The notes beneath the pieces were generated by a model. It had not been told where the DNA came from, did not search any database, and worked only from the letters and a program-made list of their open reading frames with translations. A DNA stretch of 47,706 nt from Chloroflexota bacterium (GTDB lineage Bacteria; Chloroflexota; Dehalococcoidia; JACPQK01). Location of the stretch: the NCBI GenBank assembly GCA_016190505.1, contig JACPQM010000070.1, forward strand, positions 1 through 47,706, given 5' to 3'. Both the position numbers and the translations under genes were made by a program. Every line of letters begins with the position of its first letter. Position 1 is the first letter of the stretch. Positions 1 through 8,492 of the stretch are shown in pieces.

Positions 1-38
1 CCGACGTGTCGGGACTTCGCTGCGCTCGCAATGACGGG
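1..38. repeat. Dispersed CATTGCGAG-type repeat (partial)
   Basis: On the minus strand this reads GTCATTGCGAGCGCAGCGAA followed by GTCCCGAC and its complement. The same phrase occurs near 30457-30545, and variants occur at the right end of the window. It is cut by the window edge. Confidence 0.7.
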
Positions 39-109
39 GCATGCCCGGTGCCAGGGGCACGACTCTGATACGTCGTCCTGTCCGACTCCCCTATTGACAT
101 GGGGGCTCG

Positions 110-192
110 GTTCATTGAAAGCGTAGCGAAGCAACCTTCTGCTACTGGCTTGGTCAGTAGGTTGCTTCGTCGCTGCGCTCCTCGCAATGACG
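110..192. repeat. Inverted CATTG...CAATG repeat unit
   Basis: Two arms (GCGTAGCGAAGCAACCT at 121-137 and its near complement at 159-180) flank a short loop. The outer edges read ATTGAAAGC and CTCGCAATGAC. It is an intergenic palindromic repeat of the family seen again at 30457-30545 and 47410-47706. The open frame crossing it is made of repeat sequence, so I do not call it a gene. Confidence 0.6.
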
Positions 193-294
193 CCGGAATC
201 CACCAATTCCCCCGTTGGAAGGGCTTGCTGAAACTGAACGTGCTGACCATGGTCTCGCTCACACAATTGACTTGCGCCAGCCGATCGCATCGGC

Positions 295-2901
295 CTATGC
301 CTGGTAGACCTTCACCTTGACGGTGTGGCCCTGCATACAGCCTACGACCTGGTCGGTCCACTTATGGTCTATGGGCACCAGCGGGGTCAGCGAGACGCGG
401 CCCGTGTCCCGGGCAATGGGCGTGGCCCACTGGCCGAAGGCGCCTTCGATAAGGACCGTCTGGGGGTGTATCCCCTCGATGAGCTTCACCTTGCCTTTGA
501 CCCTGCCCACCGGCGACTCGACCCAGACCTCGTCCCCGTCGGCGATGCCCTTAGCCCGGGCGGTGGCCCGGGCAATCATGATGCGCTGGGCGCCCAGCTC
601 CTGCTGGCCCAGCTCGATCATCCAGGGCTGGTCGCTGTTGGCACCCCAGCTTGCCAGGATGGACCGGGTGGTGGTGCCATACATGTCGTACTGGGGTGGC
701 GCCTCCTCCATGATGGAGGGGAAGTAGGTGGGTAGGGGGGTGTACTCGTCGGTGGGCCACCAGCGCACGCCCACCTGGTCGAGCCCGCGGCGCAGGTCAT
801 CTCCGGTCTTCTTGACGAACTCCATGTAGGGGATGGGGTAGCGGAGCTTCCGGGCGACCATCCTGGGGTGCACGCTGTACTGCTTGTCCACGCTCACCCG
901 CTGGGTGATGGCCCCGTGCTCTTTGAACCAGGCCAGGTCGTGCGCGCCGCCAGTGACCGACTGGCACTGCCGGTCAACCATGTCCTCCCAGCCGTACTTC
1001 ACGCCCGGCTCCAGCCGGTAAGGCCCGGACAGCTCAAGCTTGTCGTTGACCGCCCGGTTGTAGGCGTCCAGGAAGCCGGTCCGCTCCGCCAGCTCGGTGA
1101 GGATGTCGGCGATGTCCTTCGTATTGAGGCGCGGCGCCACAGCGGGCTGGCGCAATGACACCAGGGAAAAGATCCTGGACAGCGGCCGGCGGACCTGGGT
1201 CCCCAGCTCGTAGCGCTCCATCTCGAGGTGCTCGGGCAGCACGATGTCGGCCAGCTCCGTCATCTCGTCCAGCACGTAGGCGATGGACACCATGAACGGT
1301 ATCCTGAGCAGCGCCTTCTCCACAGTGGGTGGGTCACCCACCGAGAGCAGCAGGTTGGTGCGTTGCTGGATGAGCATCTCGGGCGCCGGCGGGGGTGGGT
1401 AGTTTGGTGGCGGGTCGGCGAGGTTCTTGTAGGCCAGGTGGGCGGCCCTCACTGAGGGGACCACCTTGAGGAAGGGGACCAGGGTCTCGGAGCCCTCTGG
1501 CGAGACTGGCGGCCAGGTGAACGGGTAGGCGTCGGTGGCCACCATGCCGTCCGCTCCGGCGGCAATGCCCCGGTGAGGGAACTTCTCGTAGAACCCGCCG
1601 GGCACGGCCCGGCCCCCGCAGTGGCCGCCCACCGCTTCCAGGGCGCCCACCAGGGCGGCCAGGATGTGCTCCGCCGAGATGCTCTGGAAGGAGCGCATGT
1701 TGCCGGTCAGCCCCCGTCCGATCTTGGTGCTTACCGGACGGTAGGGCAGGGTGATACCCTCGATCTGGATGGTCTTGCCAATCTGCGCATGGTCAACCCA
1801 CTCCCGGGCGATGCGGCGTATGGTGCCGGCGGGGATGTCGGTGATGGCCGAAGCCCACTCCGGCGTGTAGCCCAGCACATGGTCTTTGAGTACCTGGAAG
1901 GCGGGCCGGCAGGCCACGCCGTTCGCGGTGCAGGTCCCTTCCAGGGCCAGGTCGGCGACCAGCTCGTCGTCGTGTGCCCGGGCCAACCCCGCCACCGGGT
2001 CCCACACCAGCGCCTTCCCGGTGTTGGGGTCACGGACGAAATAGCCGTCGGGGCCGACCAGGTAGGGCGAGTTGGTCAGCGTCTTCAGGAAGTCCGCGTC
2101 CCACACCTTGATCTCGTGGAGGATGGTGTGGATGAGGGCCAGCTCGAAGGCCAGGTCCGTGCCCGGCCGGATGGGCACCCACTCGTCGGCCTTGGCCGCG
2201 GACACCGTGAGCACGGGGTCCACCACCACCATCTTCATGCCCCGGGCCTGGGCGTCGCCATACTGGACGTTCTCGCCCACGCCGCCCGAGGCGCGCGGGT
2301 TGCGCCCCAGGAGGATGCAGTAGGTGGAATAGACCACGTCCGGCTCGCAGGACCAGCCGCCGTGGACCTGGTTGCCGAAGACGTGCTCAGCGAAATCGCA
2401 GTGGACGGCGCCGCCCCCGTGCAGCGCCTGGGTGGGGCCGTAGGCGGCTTTGAAGGCGTCCCAGGTGCCCTTGAGCTGGAACATCTGGTTGCCGGTCACC
2501 GCCAGGGCCAGCCCGCGAGAGTCCCTGGCCCGTATGGTCTTCAGTCTGGCGGCGATGGTGTCCAGGGCCTCGTCCCAGGTAATCTCCACCCATTTGGGGT
2601 CAACCCCCCGGCCCTTGACGGGGTTGGTGCGCTTGAGGGGCGACTTGATGCGGTGGGGGTTGTATATCTTCTGGACCAGGCCGAAGGGCTTGGGGCAGGT
2701 CTTGCCCCGGGCCTGAGTCAGCTCCACGAAGCCCGGGCCAGTGCGGTTGCCGTCCACGCCCACGGCCACCCCGTTGACCCGGTGCACCCGGATGAGGTCG
2801 GGGCCGTGGTTGCAGGCGTAGCAGGTGGTGGGCACCCAGGCGTCCTCCCAGACGTCCTGCGGTGCGGGCGCCTTGCCTCTGGGTGAGACCGTGGCAGACA
2901 T
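295..2901 (-). CDS. Molybdopterin oxidoreductase 1 (DMSO-reductase superfamily), atypical Fe-S motif
   Basis: An 868-residue enzyme of the Mo-bisPGD (BisC/COG0243-like) family, expected to do two-electron redox or hydration chemistry on an unidentified substrate. The start at 2901 was chosen because GGAG lies about 9 nt upstream and the similarity to the two other family members begins there; the open frame extends further upstream without support. The N-terminal Fe-S region has Cys27, Cys30 and Cys69, but the usual third Cys (CxxCxxxC) is Pro34 in CYACNHGPDL. Cys168 (in HCDFAEH) lines up by eye with the Mo-ligand position. The C-terminal MopB-binding domain ends near residue 868 (VKVKVYQA). 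There is no Tat signal, so it is probably cytoplasmic. No dedicated Fe-S or membrane subunit is adjacent. Substrate unknown. Confidence 0.93.
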   Translation of the reverse strand: MSATVSPRGKAPAPQDVWEDAWVPTTCYACNHGPDLIRVHRVNGVAVGVDGNRTGPGFVELTQARGKTCPKPFGLVQKIYNPHRIKSPLKRTNPVKGRGVDPKWVEITWDEALDTIAARLKTIRARDSRGLALAVTGNQMFQLKGTWDAFKAAYGPTQALHGGGAVHCDFAEHVFGNQVHGGWSCEPDVVYSTYCILLGRNPRASGGVGENVQYGDAQARGMKMVVVDPVLTVSAAKADEWVPIRPGTDLAFELALIHTILHEIKVWDADFLKTLTNSPYLVGPDGYFVRDPNTGKALVWDPVAGLARAHDDELVADLALEGTCTANGVACRPAFQVLKDHVLGYTPEWASAITDIPAGTIRRIAREWVDHAQIGKTIQIEGITLPYRPVSTKIGRGLTGNMRSFQSISAEHILAALVGALEAVGGHCGGRAVPGGFYEKFPHRGIAAGADGMVATDAYPFTWPPVSPEGSETLVPFLKVVPSVRAAHLAYKNLADPPPNYPPPPAPEMLIQQRTNLLLSVGDPPTVEKALLRIPFMVSIAYVLDEMTELADIVLPEHLEMERYELGTQVRRPLSRIFSLVSLRQPAVAPRLNTKDIADILTELAERTGFLDAYNRAVNDKLELSGPYRLEPGVKYGWEDMVDRQCQSVTGGAHDLAWFKEHGAITQRVSVDKQYSVHPRMVARKLRYPIPYMEFVKKTGDDLRRGLDQVGVRWWPTDEYTPLPTYFPSIMEEAPPQYDMYGTTTRSILASWGANSDQPWMIELGQQELGAQRIMIARATARAKGIADGDEVWVESPVGRVKGKVKLIEGIHPQTVLIEGAFGQWATPIARDTGRVSLTPLVPIDHKWTDQVVGCMQGHTVKVKVYQA

Positions 2902-3095
2902 ATCAGTTGACTCCAATACTGGCCGTACGACGGGCCCGTAGCGGCAATTCACGGTTTGCCCTACTTCTACCACCGGGCCGTGGCTGCTGTCAAGGGGGCG
3001 GACTGGGGGCTGCGGGCTACAGGATAATCCTCCGTAGGGCGCGGCCCGGACCAAACTCGCTTGGCGAATCGGGAGATCCTTTCCGTCATTGAAAG

Positions 3096-3129
3096 TTCCA
3101 CAGGTCCCGACCCGTCGGGACCTGTGGAA
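3096..3129. repeat. 34-nt near-perfect palindrome (GGTCCCGAC core)
   Basis: Arms of 16 nt, TTCCACAGGTCCCGAC and its exact complement, flank a 2-nt centre. A related arm (CAACAGGTCCC...GGGACC) recurs at 30581-30626 and 47568-47611. Confidence 0.8.
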
Positions 3130-3212
3130 AGCAATGAACCAGAACGTGCGTTTCACTGTCATTCTGAGTGGTTGTGAAGAAATGGGGCGCAGCCGGTTTG
3201 GGCAAGGAAGCC

Positions 3213-3238
3213 GTAGGGGCGCGATTCATCGCGCCCTG
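3213..3238. repeat. GTAGGGGC-type palindrome, core GCGATTCATCGC
   Basis: The left arm is GTAGGGGCGCGAT and the right arm ATCGCGCCC. It belongs to the family with constant GTAGGGG/CCCCTAC edges and variable self-complementary cores; here the right outer edge has decayed. Confidence 0.7.
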
Positions 3239-3302
3239 GGGGGCGGGCGGGCACGCGATGATTGTGTGGGTGCGATAGATTGTGCGCCGTCCGCATTTGA
3301 GC

Positions 3303-3330
3303 GTAGGGGCGCAATGAATTGCGCCCCTAC
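3303..3330. repeat. GTAGGGGC-type palindrome, core AATGAATT
   Basis: Perfect arms of 13 nt (GTAGGGGCGCAAT and complement) around GA. A complete copy with both constant edges. Confidence 0.85.
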
Positions 3331-3351
3331 GGGGCCGCCCACCGTTGGGAA

Positions 3352-3371
3352 CGCCCCGATCCATCGGGGCG
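3352..3371. repeat. CGCCCCGAT palindrome
   Basis: CGCCCCGAT and its complement around CC. It lacks the GTAGGGG edges on the left but shares the CCCCGAT core seen at 3445-3468 and inside the kinase gene at 34831-34850. Confidence 0.7.
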
Positions 3372-3444
3372 CTACAGGCGAAGGATTTCTTCACAGCCTC
3401 TCAGCATGACACGCTGATGGCCGCAGCCTGCAGTCCCCAGCAGG

Positions 3445-3468
3445 GGTGCCCCGATGCATCGGGGCACC
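3445..3468. repeat. 24-nt perfect palindrome GGTGCCCCGATG + complement
   Basis: Perfect self-complementary element with arms GGTGCCCCGATG and CATCGGGGCACC. Same CCCCGAT core family as the preceding element. Confidence 0.8.
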
Positions 3469-3489
3469 GTTGCGCCGGTACTTCAGTAC

Positions 3490-3522
3490 CCTGTAGCCTG
3501 TAGCCCGTAGCCTGTAGCCCGT
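3490..3522. repeat. Short tandem repeat of TGTAGCC / CGTAGCC units
   Basis: About four units of 7-9 nt alternating CTGTAGCC and CCGTAGCC run head to tail into the next palindrome. Non-coding. Confidence 0.6.
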
Positions 3523-3546
3523 AGGGGCGCACGGCGTGCGCCCTAC
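3521..3546. repeat. GTAGGGGC-type palindrome, core CACGGCGTG
   Basis: GTAGGGGCGCACG and CGTGCGCCCTAC. It lies 3 nt beyond the stop codon of molybdoenzyme 2, so its transcript could fold as a hairpin at the 3' end. No U-run follows, so I do not call an intrinsic terminator. Confidence 0.75.
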
Positions 3547-3548
3547 GG

Positions 3549-6086
3549 TCAGCCCTTTGCCGCCGGGTAGACCTTGACCCGGATGCAGCCGTCCACCTGC
3601 CCAGAGACGTGGTCTATGAAATGGGCCGCCACCGGAAGCAGGGCGCCGAAATGGACGCCTTTCCCCCGGGCCACTGGTTTGCCTGTGGCCCAGCTCCCGA
3701 AGCTTCCTCCAATGGCGACGACCTCGGGATGGATACCTTCGATCACCCTGGCCCGGCCCTGCACTTTGCCTGTGGCAGACTCCACGCAAATCAGAGCGCC
3801 ATCCTTGATCCCTTTGCGAGCTGCTGTCCCGACATTGACGAGGATGTTGTAGCCGTAGCGGTGGCGCTCGGTGAGCTCCTGGAGCCAGGGGTTGTTGGGG
3901 GTGACGGAATGGGCGTGGAAAGGGAACTTGTAGGTCACCGCCACCAGGTCCCGGTCCGGGTCCTGGTCCGAAAAAGAGGGCTCCGGCTTCCAGTCCGGTA
4001 TGGGCTGATAGTCAGAAACATCCCAGGGGATGCCCAACTCCGTAGCCACCGCCTCAATCTCCGGCCGGCGCCTCTGAGCGATCTCGTGGTAGAGAGGGAT
4101 CCTGGCCCTCATGGTTCTCAGGGGGTATTCCTCATCTACCTTTCGCTTGACTCGGACGTTGACCTGCCACCTCATCCACTCCAGGCCGTTCTCTGGGCCG
4201 AACTGGGACCTGGCCCAGCGGTCTGCTATCTCCGGGTAGCCGTATTGGATGTGGGGGTCGAGCCGGAAGTCCTCCTTCAGTCCCAGTCTGGAGTTCAGGA
4301 GGGTGTTCAACTTCTGGGTGAAGCCGAGCCTCTCCGCCAGCTCCAGAAGTATGTCCCGCCACATCCGGGCCTGCCCAGGCGGGTCCACCACGGGCACGTG
4401 AATCCGCCACATGAAGTCACTGGAGCTGGGAATACTCGTGTACCAGTCGTTGGGGAACAGGATCAGCCTCTCCAACTGGTGGGTGTCGGGGAGCACCAGG
4501 TCGGCAAACTCGCCCACCTCGTCAATCTCCTGGGCAAAGCAGACGACAAAGGACAGCCTCTTGAGGACGTCTGCCAGTTGCTCTCTGTTGGTGGAGAGCA
4601 GCATGAAGTTGCTTCGGCAGTTGATCAGGACCTCCGGCTCTGGGGGCAGCCGCCGGCGCCTACCCTCATCCCCCATGTTCAGCAAGAACATGGCGTTGGT
4701 CCCGTTCCCCAGGGGAAACAGCTCCCGGCACCCCAGGCCCTCAGGCGCCTTGACCTGATGGGTGTAGGCGTTAATGCCGTGGCTGACGGGATGGGGGGGC
4801 ATGAGCATCCCGTCGGGGTCGCTCTCCGGCCCCCACATACCCTGGGGACCTACCAGATTGAATCCCCAGGTGCCCCCTGGCACATAGACATTACCTATGA
4901 GCACATTCAGGAGCTGCACCGACCAGCCGTTGAGAGCAGAATGCGCATGGCGGACGACCCCAGAGAAGGCCAGGGATGCGGCTGGCCTGTAGGGCAGTTG
5001 TTGGCCCTCCAGCACGATGGTGGAGCCGATGCTGGCTGCCTCTGCGTATTCTCTAGCCAGGCGAGCGATGGTGACAGCCGGCACAGTGGTCACCGTGGCG
5101 GCGTAGTCCGGTGTGTACTTCTTGAGGTGCTGTTTGACCCGCTGGAAGGCCGGCTGGCAACGGACTCCGTTCACGGTGAGTTCACCTTCCAGGGCGGGCT
5201 GCGCGGCCTCGTCGAAGGGCGTGGTCCGTGAGTCCTGCGTGTCCCAGACCAGAGGTCTGGCTGTCTGAGGGTCCCGCACATAGAGCCCATCAGGCCCTAT
5301 AAGGTAAGCGCCATTGCTGTGGTGCTTCAGGAACTCAGCGTCATAGAGGCCCAGGTCATTTACCATGAGATTGGCCATGGCCAGAGCCAGGGCGGCGTCG
5401 GTGCCTGGCCGGATGGGGACCCACTCGTCGGCCTTGGCCGCTGCCTGGTTCAGCACCGGGTCAATGACCACCAGCTTCAGCCCGCGGGTCCGGGCGTCCG
5501 CCATCTCGCGGGAGAACAGGTTGGCCCCCTTCTGAGTGCCAAAGCCCAGTTGATTGCCCCACAGCATGAGATAGCGGCAGTGGGCCAGGTCAACGCCCTG
5601 TTGAAAAGTGCCAGTGATAGGGTAGGTCATGACGTGCTTGCCCGGCCCTGGCGCGAAAGAGCTGGTCAGGGTCTGTCTGCCCCCGAAGGCGCTGGTCCAG
5701 GCCCCGGCGACCTGGTCCGTCACCGACGAGTCCTTGGAAGAGAACAGCAGCTTCAGGGGGTTGTCCTCCCGCACGGCCTTGAGCCTGGCCACGAGGATGT
5801 CCAGGGCCTCTTCCCAGGTTACGCGCTCCCACCGCGGGTCTACCCCAATACCCTTTTCCGGGTTTGTCCTGCGCAGCGGGTGGTCCACCCTGTTGGGGTT
5901 GTACATGGCCAGCAGGGTAGAGTTGCCCTTGGCGCAGAGCCGGCCTTCGTTCAGGGGGCAATCGGGGTCGCCCTCGATTCTCACCACCACCCCATCGCGG
6001 CGGTGGACCCTCAGCCCGCAGCGGGTGCTACAAATGTCGCAAGAGCTGGGAAGCCAGGCGTCGTCACTGATGGTGGCCTGCTGCAT
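3549..6086 (-). CDS. Molybdopterin oxidoreductase 2, lacking a Cys at the Mo-ligand position
   Basis: An 845-residue DMSO-reductase-superfamily protein. The Fe4S4-binding N-terminus is canonical: Cys16, Cys19, Cys23 and Cys51 (CDICSTRC...GRLC). Next come the family motifs around HPLRRTNPEKG and KADEWVPIRPGTDAAL, and a C-terminal MopB-binding domain. By eye, the segment SSFAPGPGKHVMTY aligns with NPSCGDAIHPLTY of molybdoenzyme 3, placing Pro146 where that protein has Cys161. The start at 6086 lies 2 nt after the stop of the upstream substrate-binding-protein gene and has no clear ribosome site, which suggests translational coupling. No Tat signal. The operon context suggests it acts on, or is expressed with, an imported organic solute. 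Substrate unknown. Confidence 0.92.
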   Translation of the reverse strand: MQQATISDDAWLPSSCDICSTRCGLRVHRRDGVVVRIEGDPDCPLNEGRLCAKGNSTLLAMYNPNRVDHPLRRTNPEKGIGVDPRWERVTWEEALDILVARLKAVREDNPLKLLFSSKDSSVTDQVAGAWTSAFGGRQTLTSSFAPGPGKHVMTYPITGTFQQGVDLAHCRYLMLWGNQLGFGTQKGANLFSREMADARTRGLKLVVIDPVLNQAAAKADEWVPIRPGTDAALALAMANLMVNDLGLYDAEFLKHHSNGAYLIGPDGLYVRDPQTARPLVWDTQDSRTTPFDEAAQPALEGELTVNGVRCQPAFQRVKQHLKKYTPDYAATVTTVPAVTIARLAREYAEAASIGSTIVLEGQQLPYRPAASLAFSGVVRHAHSALNGWSVQLLNVLIGNVYVPGGTWGFNLVGPQGMWGPESDPDGMLMPPHPVSHGINAYTHQVKAPEGLGCRELFPLGNGTNAMFLLNMGDEGRRRRLPPEPEVLINCRSNFMLLSTNREQLADVLKRLSFVVCFAQEIDEVGEFADLVLPDTHQLERLILFPNDWYTSIPSSSDFMWRIHVPVVDPPGQARMWRDILLELAERLGFTQKLNTLLNSRLGLKEDFRLDPHIQYGYPEIADRWARSQFGPENGLEWMRWQVNVRVKRKVDEEYPLRTMRARIPLYHEIAQRRRPEIEAVATELGIPWDVSDYQPIPDWKPEPSFSDQDPDRDLVAVTYKFPFHAHSVTPNNPWLQELTERHRYGYNILVNVGTAARKGIKDGALICVESATGKVQGRARVIEGIHPEVVAIGGSFGSWATGKPVARGKGVHFGALLPVAAHFIDHVSGQVDGCIRVKVYPAAKG

Positions 6087-6088
6087 CG

Positions 6089-7891
6089 CTAACGGTCAAG
6101 CCACAGGATTTCGAGATAGGTGTTGGTGAAGTACCGGCTCCCGCCCCGGAAGTTCTTCACGTAGTCCCGGGAACCGTAGAACTCCAGGGGGAAGACGCCC
6201 AGGGTAGGCTCCCAGGCCTGGTCAATTACCCTGGTCACCAGTTGCTTGTAGGCTAGCTCGCCCTTTTTAAGGTCGGTCTCGCGCATGAACATGTCCACCA
6301 GGCGGTCCACCTCGGGGTCTCGGATGCGGGTGCGGTTGGTGGCCTCGTAGGACTTGCTCCACCAGTAGGCGAGGCCGTCCAGGGGGCTGGTAACGTTGAT
6401 AGGGCCGAAGGCCAACTGGTCCTTCCCGAAGTTGCCGCTGGCGATGAAGTAGGCCCACTCCAGCTCGGGGACCCAGTGGGGCTTGACATTGAAACCGGCG
6501 GCCTGGAGCAGGCCGGTCAGTGCCTCAGCCAGCTCGTTGTAGGGGGAACCGCGTCCCGTGCTCAACATCATGGGTATCTCGGCGGGGAGCTTGCCCGGGT
6601 TGGCGGCCTTGTACTCGGCCAGGAGCTGGCGTGCCCGCTGGGGGTCGTACTTCACCCACTGGGCCACCTCTGGGGGCAACTCGTCCCAGCCGGGCTTGTG
6701 GTTGAGGACCTCCCGGGGCGTGTGGGGACTGGTAATCCCCTGGCCCAGAAGGACGGACTTGAGCAGGCCATCCCGGTCTATGGCCAACTGGAGGGCGCGG
6801 CGCACCCGTACATCGTCAAAGGGAGGCTGGTCAGCCCGGAACTGGATGCGGCCGGCGAAAGTGGAGTCAGGGGGACAGCTCTGGACGACTATCCCGGCCA
6901 CCCCCTGGAGCGGCAGGGCAGCCGCCGCCGGGATGGGCGCGAACAGCAGGTCCAAGGCACCGGAGCGCAGCGTGGCGATGCGTGTGCTGGAGTCAGGCAT
7001 GATCATCATCCGCACCGTATCCAGGTAGGGCAGCCCCTTCTTGAAGTAGTCCGGGTGTTTGACGAAGTTGGTGCTGACCCCGGGGACATGTTTGTCAAAC
7101 ATGAAGGGCCCGCTGCCGATATATGACTTTGCGGGGTCCCCCCAGAGGCCCTTCTCATCCAGGGCCTCCCGAGGCAGCACCAGGGACCCATACGGCGCAG
7201 TCAGCCCCTCGGTGACCAGCAGAGGCTGGGGGCCATCGGTCCGGAACTGCACGGTGTACGGGCCGGTGGCCTCGATCTTGGTAACTACGGGGGCCAGTGG
7301 CTCCAGGCCCTTGGCCGTATTCTCTATGATGAACTGGTTAGCGCTCCAGGCCACGTCCTGGGCGGTAAGCTCCCGGCCGTTTACTGGGGGCTTGTTGTGG
7401 AACTTCACTCCTTCGTGGATCTTTATCTCCAGGAGGTTGTCCTGGAGCCATTGCCAGCTCTTTACCAGCTCCGGGGTGACCACCATCCCGCAGTCAGTCT
7501 CCGGAGTGACCGGGGTGGTGAACAACTGGCTGAACACCAGGTTGTGCCGGGTGCGCACCTCCCGCGAGCCGCTCTTTATGAACCAGCCATCCCAGGACCG
7601 GGGTTCCCGCTGATCTATAACGGTCCTCAGCGTGCCGCCGGACTTGGGGCCAGCCGGGGCGCGGGCAATGGTGGGCGTCGGCTTGGGTGTCGAGGGGGGC
7701 TGGGTTGCCGGGATGGCCGTACCGCGCGCTGGGGTGGCGGTGGCGGCCGCAGGGGCTTTGGTGGCGGGGACTGTGGTGGCTGTAGGCGCCCGGGCCTCCG
7801 CTATGGTTGGTGGCGGCGGTGTGGCTGCCGGGCCACAGGCCGCCATCAGAAGTATCAGGACCGCTACAATGAACAGTGTGCGGCGCGCCAT
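6089..7891 (-). CDS. ABC transporter substrate-binding lipoprotein, family 5 (peptide/nickel/organic solute)
   Basis: 600 residues. The N-terminus is a lipoprotein signal with lipobox LMAAC (Cys19), then a Pro/Thr/Ala-rich linker to about residue 80. The rest is an SBP_bac_5 fold (LVKSWQWLQDN..., GRELTAQDVAWSANQF, VRRALQLAIDRDGL), as in DppA/OppA-like proteins. GGAGG lies 5 nt upstream of ATG 7891. A TTGACA-N18-TACTAT promoter lies at 8007-8036. It is followed by molybdoenzyme 2 with a 2-nt gap. No ATPase is nearby; the only permease in the window is the fused one at 26778-28478. Ligand unknown; the family also carries non-peptide ligands. Confidence 0.93.
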   Translation of the reverse strand: MARRTLFIVAVLILLMAACGPAATPPPPTIAEARAPTATTVPATKAPAAATATPARGTAIPATQPPSTPKPTPTIARAPAGPKSGGTLRTVIDQREPRSWDGWFIKSGSREVRTRHNLVFSQLFTTPVTPETDCGMVVTPELVKSWQWLQDNLLEIKIHEGVKFHNKPPVNGRELTAQDVAWSANQFIIENTAKGLEPLAPVVTKIEATGPYTVQFRTDGPQPLLVTEGLTAPYGSLVLPREALDEKGLWGDPAKSYIGSGPFMFDKHVPGVSTNFVKHPDYFKKGLPYLDTVRMMIMPDSSTRIATLRSGALDLLFAPIPAAAALPLQGVAGIVVQSCPPDSTFAGRIQFRADQPPFDDVRVRRALQLAIDRDGLLKSVLLGQGITSPHTPREVLNHKPGWDELPPEVAQWVKYDPQRARQLLAEYKAANPGKLPAEIPMMLSTGRGSPYNELAEALTGLLQAAGFNVKPHWVPELEWAYFIASGNFGKDQLAFGPINVTSPLDGLAYWWSKSYEATNRTRIRDPEVDRLVDMFMRETDLKKGELAYKQLVTRVIDQAWEPTLGVFPLEFYGSRDYVKNFRGGSRYFTNTYLEILWLDR

Positions 7892-8006
7892 GGTATCCTC
7901 CCTCCGCTAACAGGACCAGGGCTCCCAACTTGTCCCTATGTGACACCGCGCACAAGCCTGGCGCGCGTAGATAGACCAGGCCAGCTTTCCACAACCAGGG
8001 ACTACT

Positions 8007-8036
8007 ATAGTAACTTTGGCCAGGTGCGCATGTCAA
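8007..8036 (-). promoter_or_regulatory. Sigma70-type promoter for the SBP-molybdoenzyme 2 operon
   Basis: Minus strand: TTGACA (8031-8036), 18-nt spacer, TACTAT (8007-8012). It sits about 115 nt upstream of the substrate-binding protein start. Confidence 0.55.
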
Positions 8037-8140
8037 GCGCTTCACGAGTCCGAAAAACGGCGCTCATGAGGCGTCCCTGGCACCCCTCGGAATGCGCCGG
8101 ATACCGCCGCGCCGTTACCCCCATGGGGAATGGCAGCGCG

Positions 8141-8425
8141 TCAGCTTCCACCGGGCCTGCCGCCCACGGGTGGACTGGTGGCCCACTGCCTGAAGAAACT
8201 CGCGTTCTTCCCGATGAAGCTCTTCCACTTCTCAGGGACCCCGTCGTCAGGGAAGATCGCTTTCACCGGGCAGACGGGGGCGCAGGCGCCGCACTCGATG
8301 CAGTCCTCGGGGTCAATGTAGAGCTGCTCGTCCCCGTCCCTGCCGTGAATGCAGCCGACCGGGCACACGTCAATGCAGGCGCCGTCCTTCACGTTGATGC
8401 ACGGTGCGGCGATAATATATGGCAT
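8141..8425 (-). CDS. Seven-iron ferredoxin (3Fe-4S/4Fe-4S)
   Basis: A 94-residue electron carrier. Cys9, Cys17 and Cys52 match the 3Fe-4S ligand spacing, and Cys21, Cys42, Cys45 and Cys48 the 4Fe-4S ligand spacing, of Azotobacter FdI/mycobacterial 7Fe ferredoxins (PCINVKDGACIDVCP, CIECGACAPVCPVKAI). The C-terminal tail ends in a Pro/Gly-rich stretch. GGAGG lies 10 nt upstream of ATG 8425. It lies 67 nt downstream of the RdhA-like gene on the same strand, so the two are probably co-transcribed, and it may be the electron donor for the RdhA-like protein or a neighbouring molybdoenzyme. Partner assignment is inference. Confidence 0.93.
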   Translation of the reverse strand: MPYIIAAPCINVKDGACIDVCPVGCIHGRDGDEQLYIDPEDCIECGACAPVCPVKAIFPDDGVPEKWKSFIGKNASFFRQWATSPPVGGRPGGS

Positions 8426-8492
8426 CCTGAGTTAACCTCCACGCTTCGGACCGGTAGTCTACTTACCGAGGAAAGGAGTGCCCAGCCTGTCG

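Larger units (their letters stand above)
2902..3548. other. Repeat-filled intergenic region between molybdoenzymes 1 and 2
   Basis: No gene is supported here. The stretch is a cluster of palindromes, listed separately at 3096-3129, 3213-3238, 3303-3330, 3352-3371, 3445-3468 and 3521-3546, plus a short tandem repeat at 3490-3522. Any promoter for molybdoenzyme 1 would have to lie near 2910-3060, where I see no clear -35/-10 pair. Confidence 0.7.

Noticed and set aside
99-320. Small ORF at the left edge (MGARFIESVAKQPSATG)
   Set aside because: Encoded by dispersed repeat DNA; such frames recur wherever the repeat occurs.
3521-3546. Intrinsic terminators at the GTAGGGGC palindromes
   Set aside because: None is followed by a run of T on either strand, so termination is not supported although a hairpin could form.
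3213-3546. CRISPR array in the repeat cluster
   Set aside because: The palindromes differ in sequence and spacing, with no constant direct repeat and no cas genes.
1573-5231. Long plus-strand frames (437 and 540 codons) opposite molybdoenzymes 1 and 2
   Set aside because: Same reason: antisense frames fully covered by well-supported genes, with unnatural composition.
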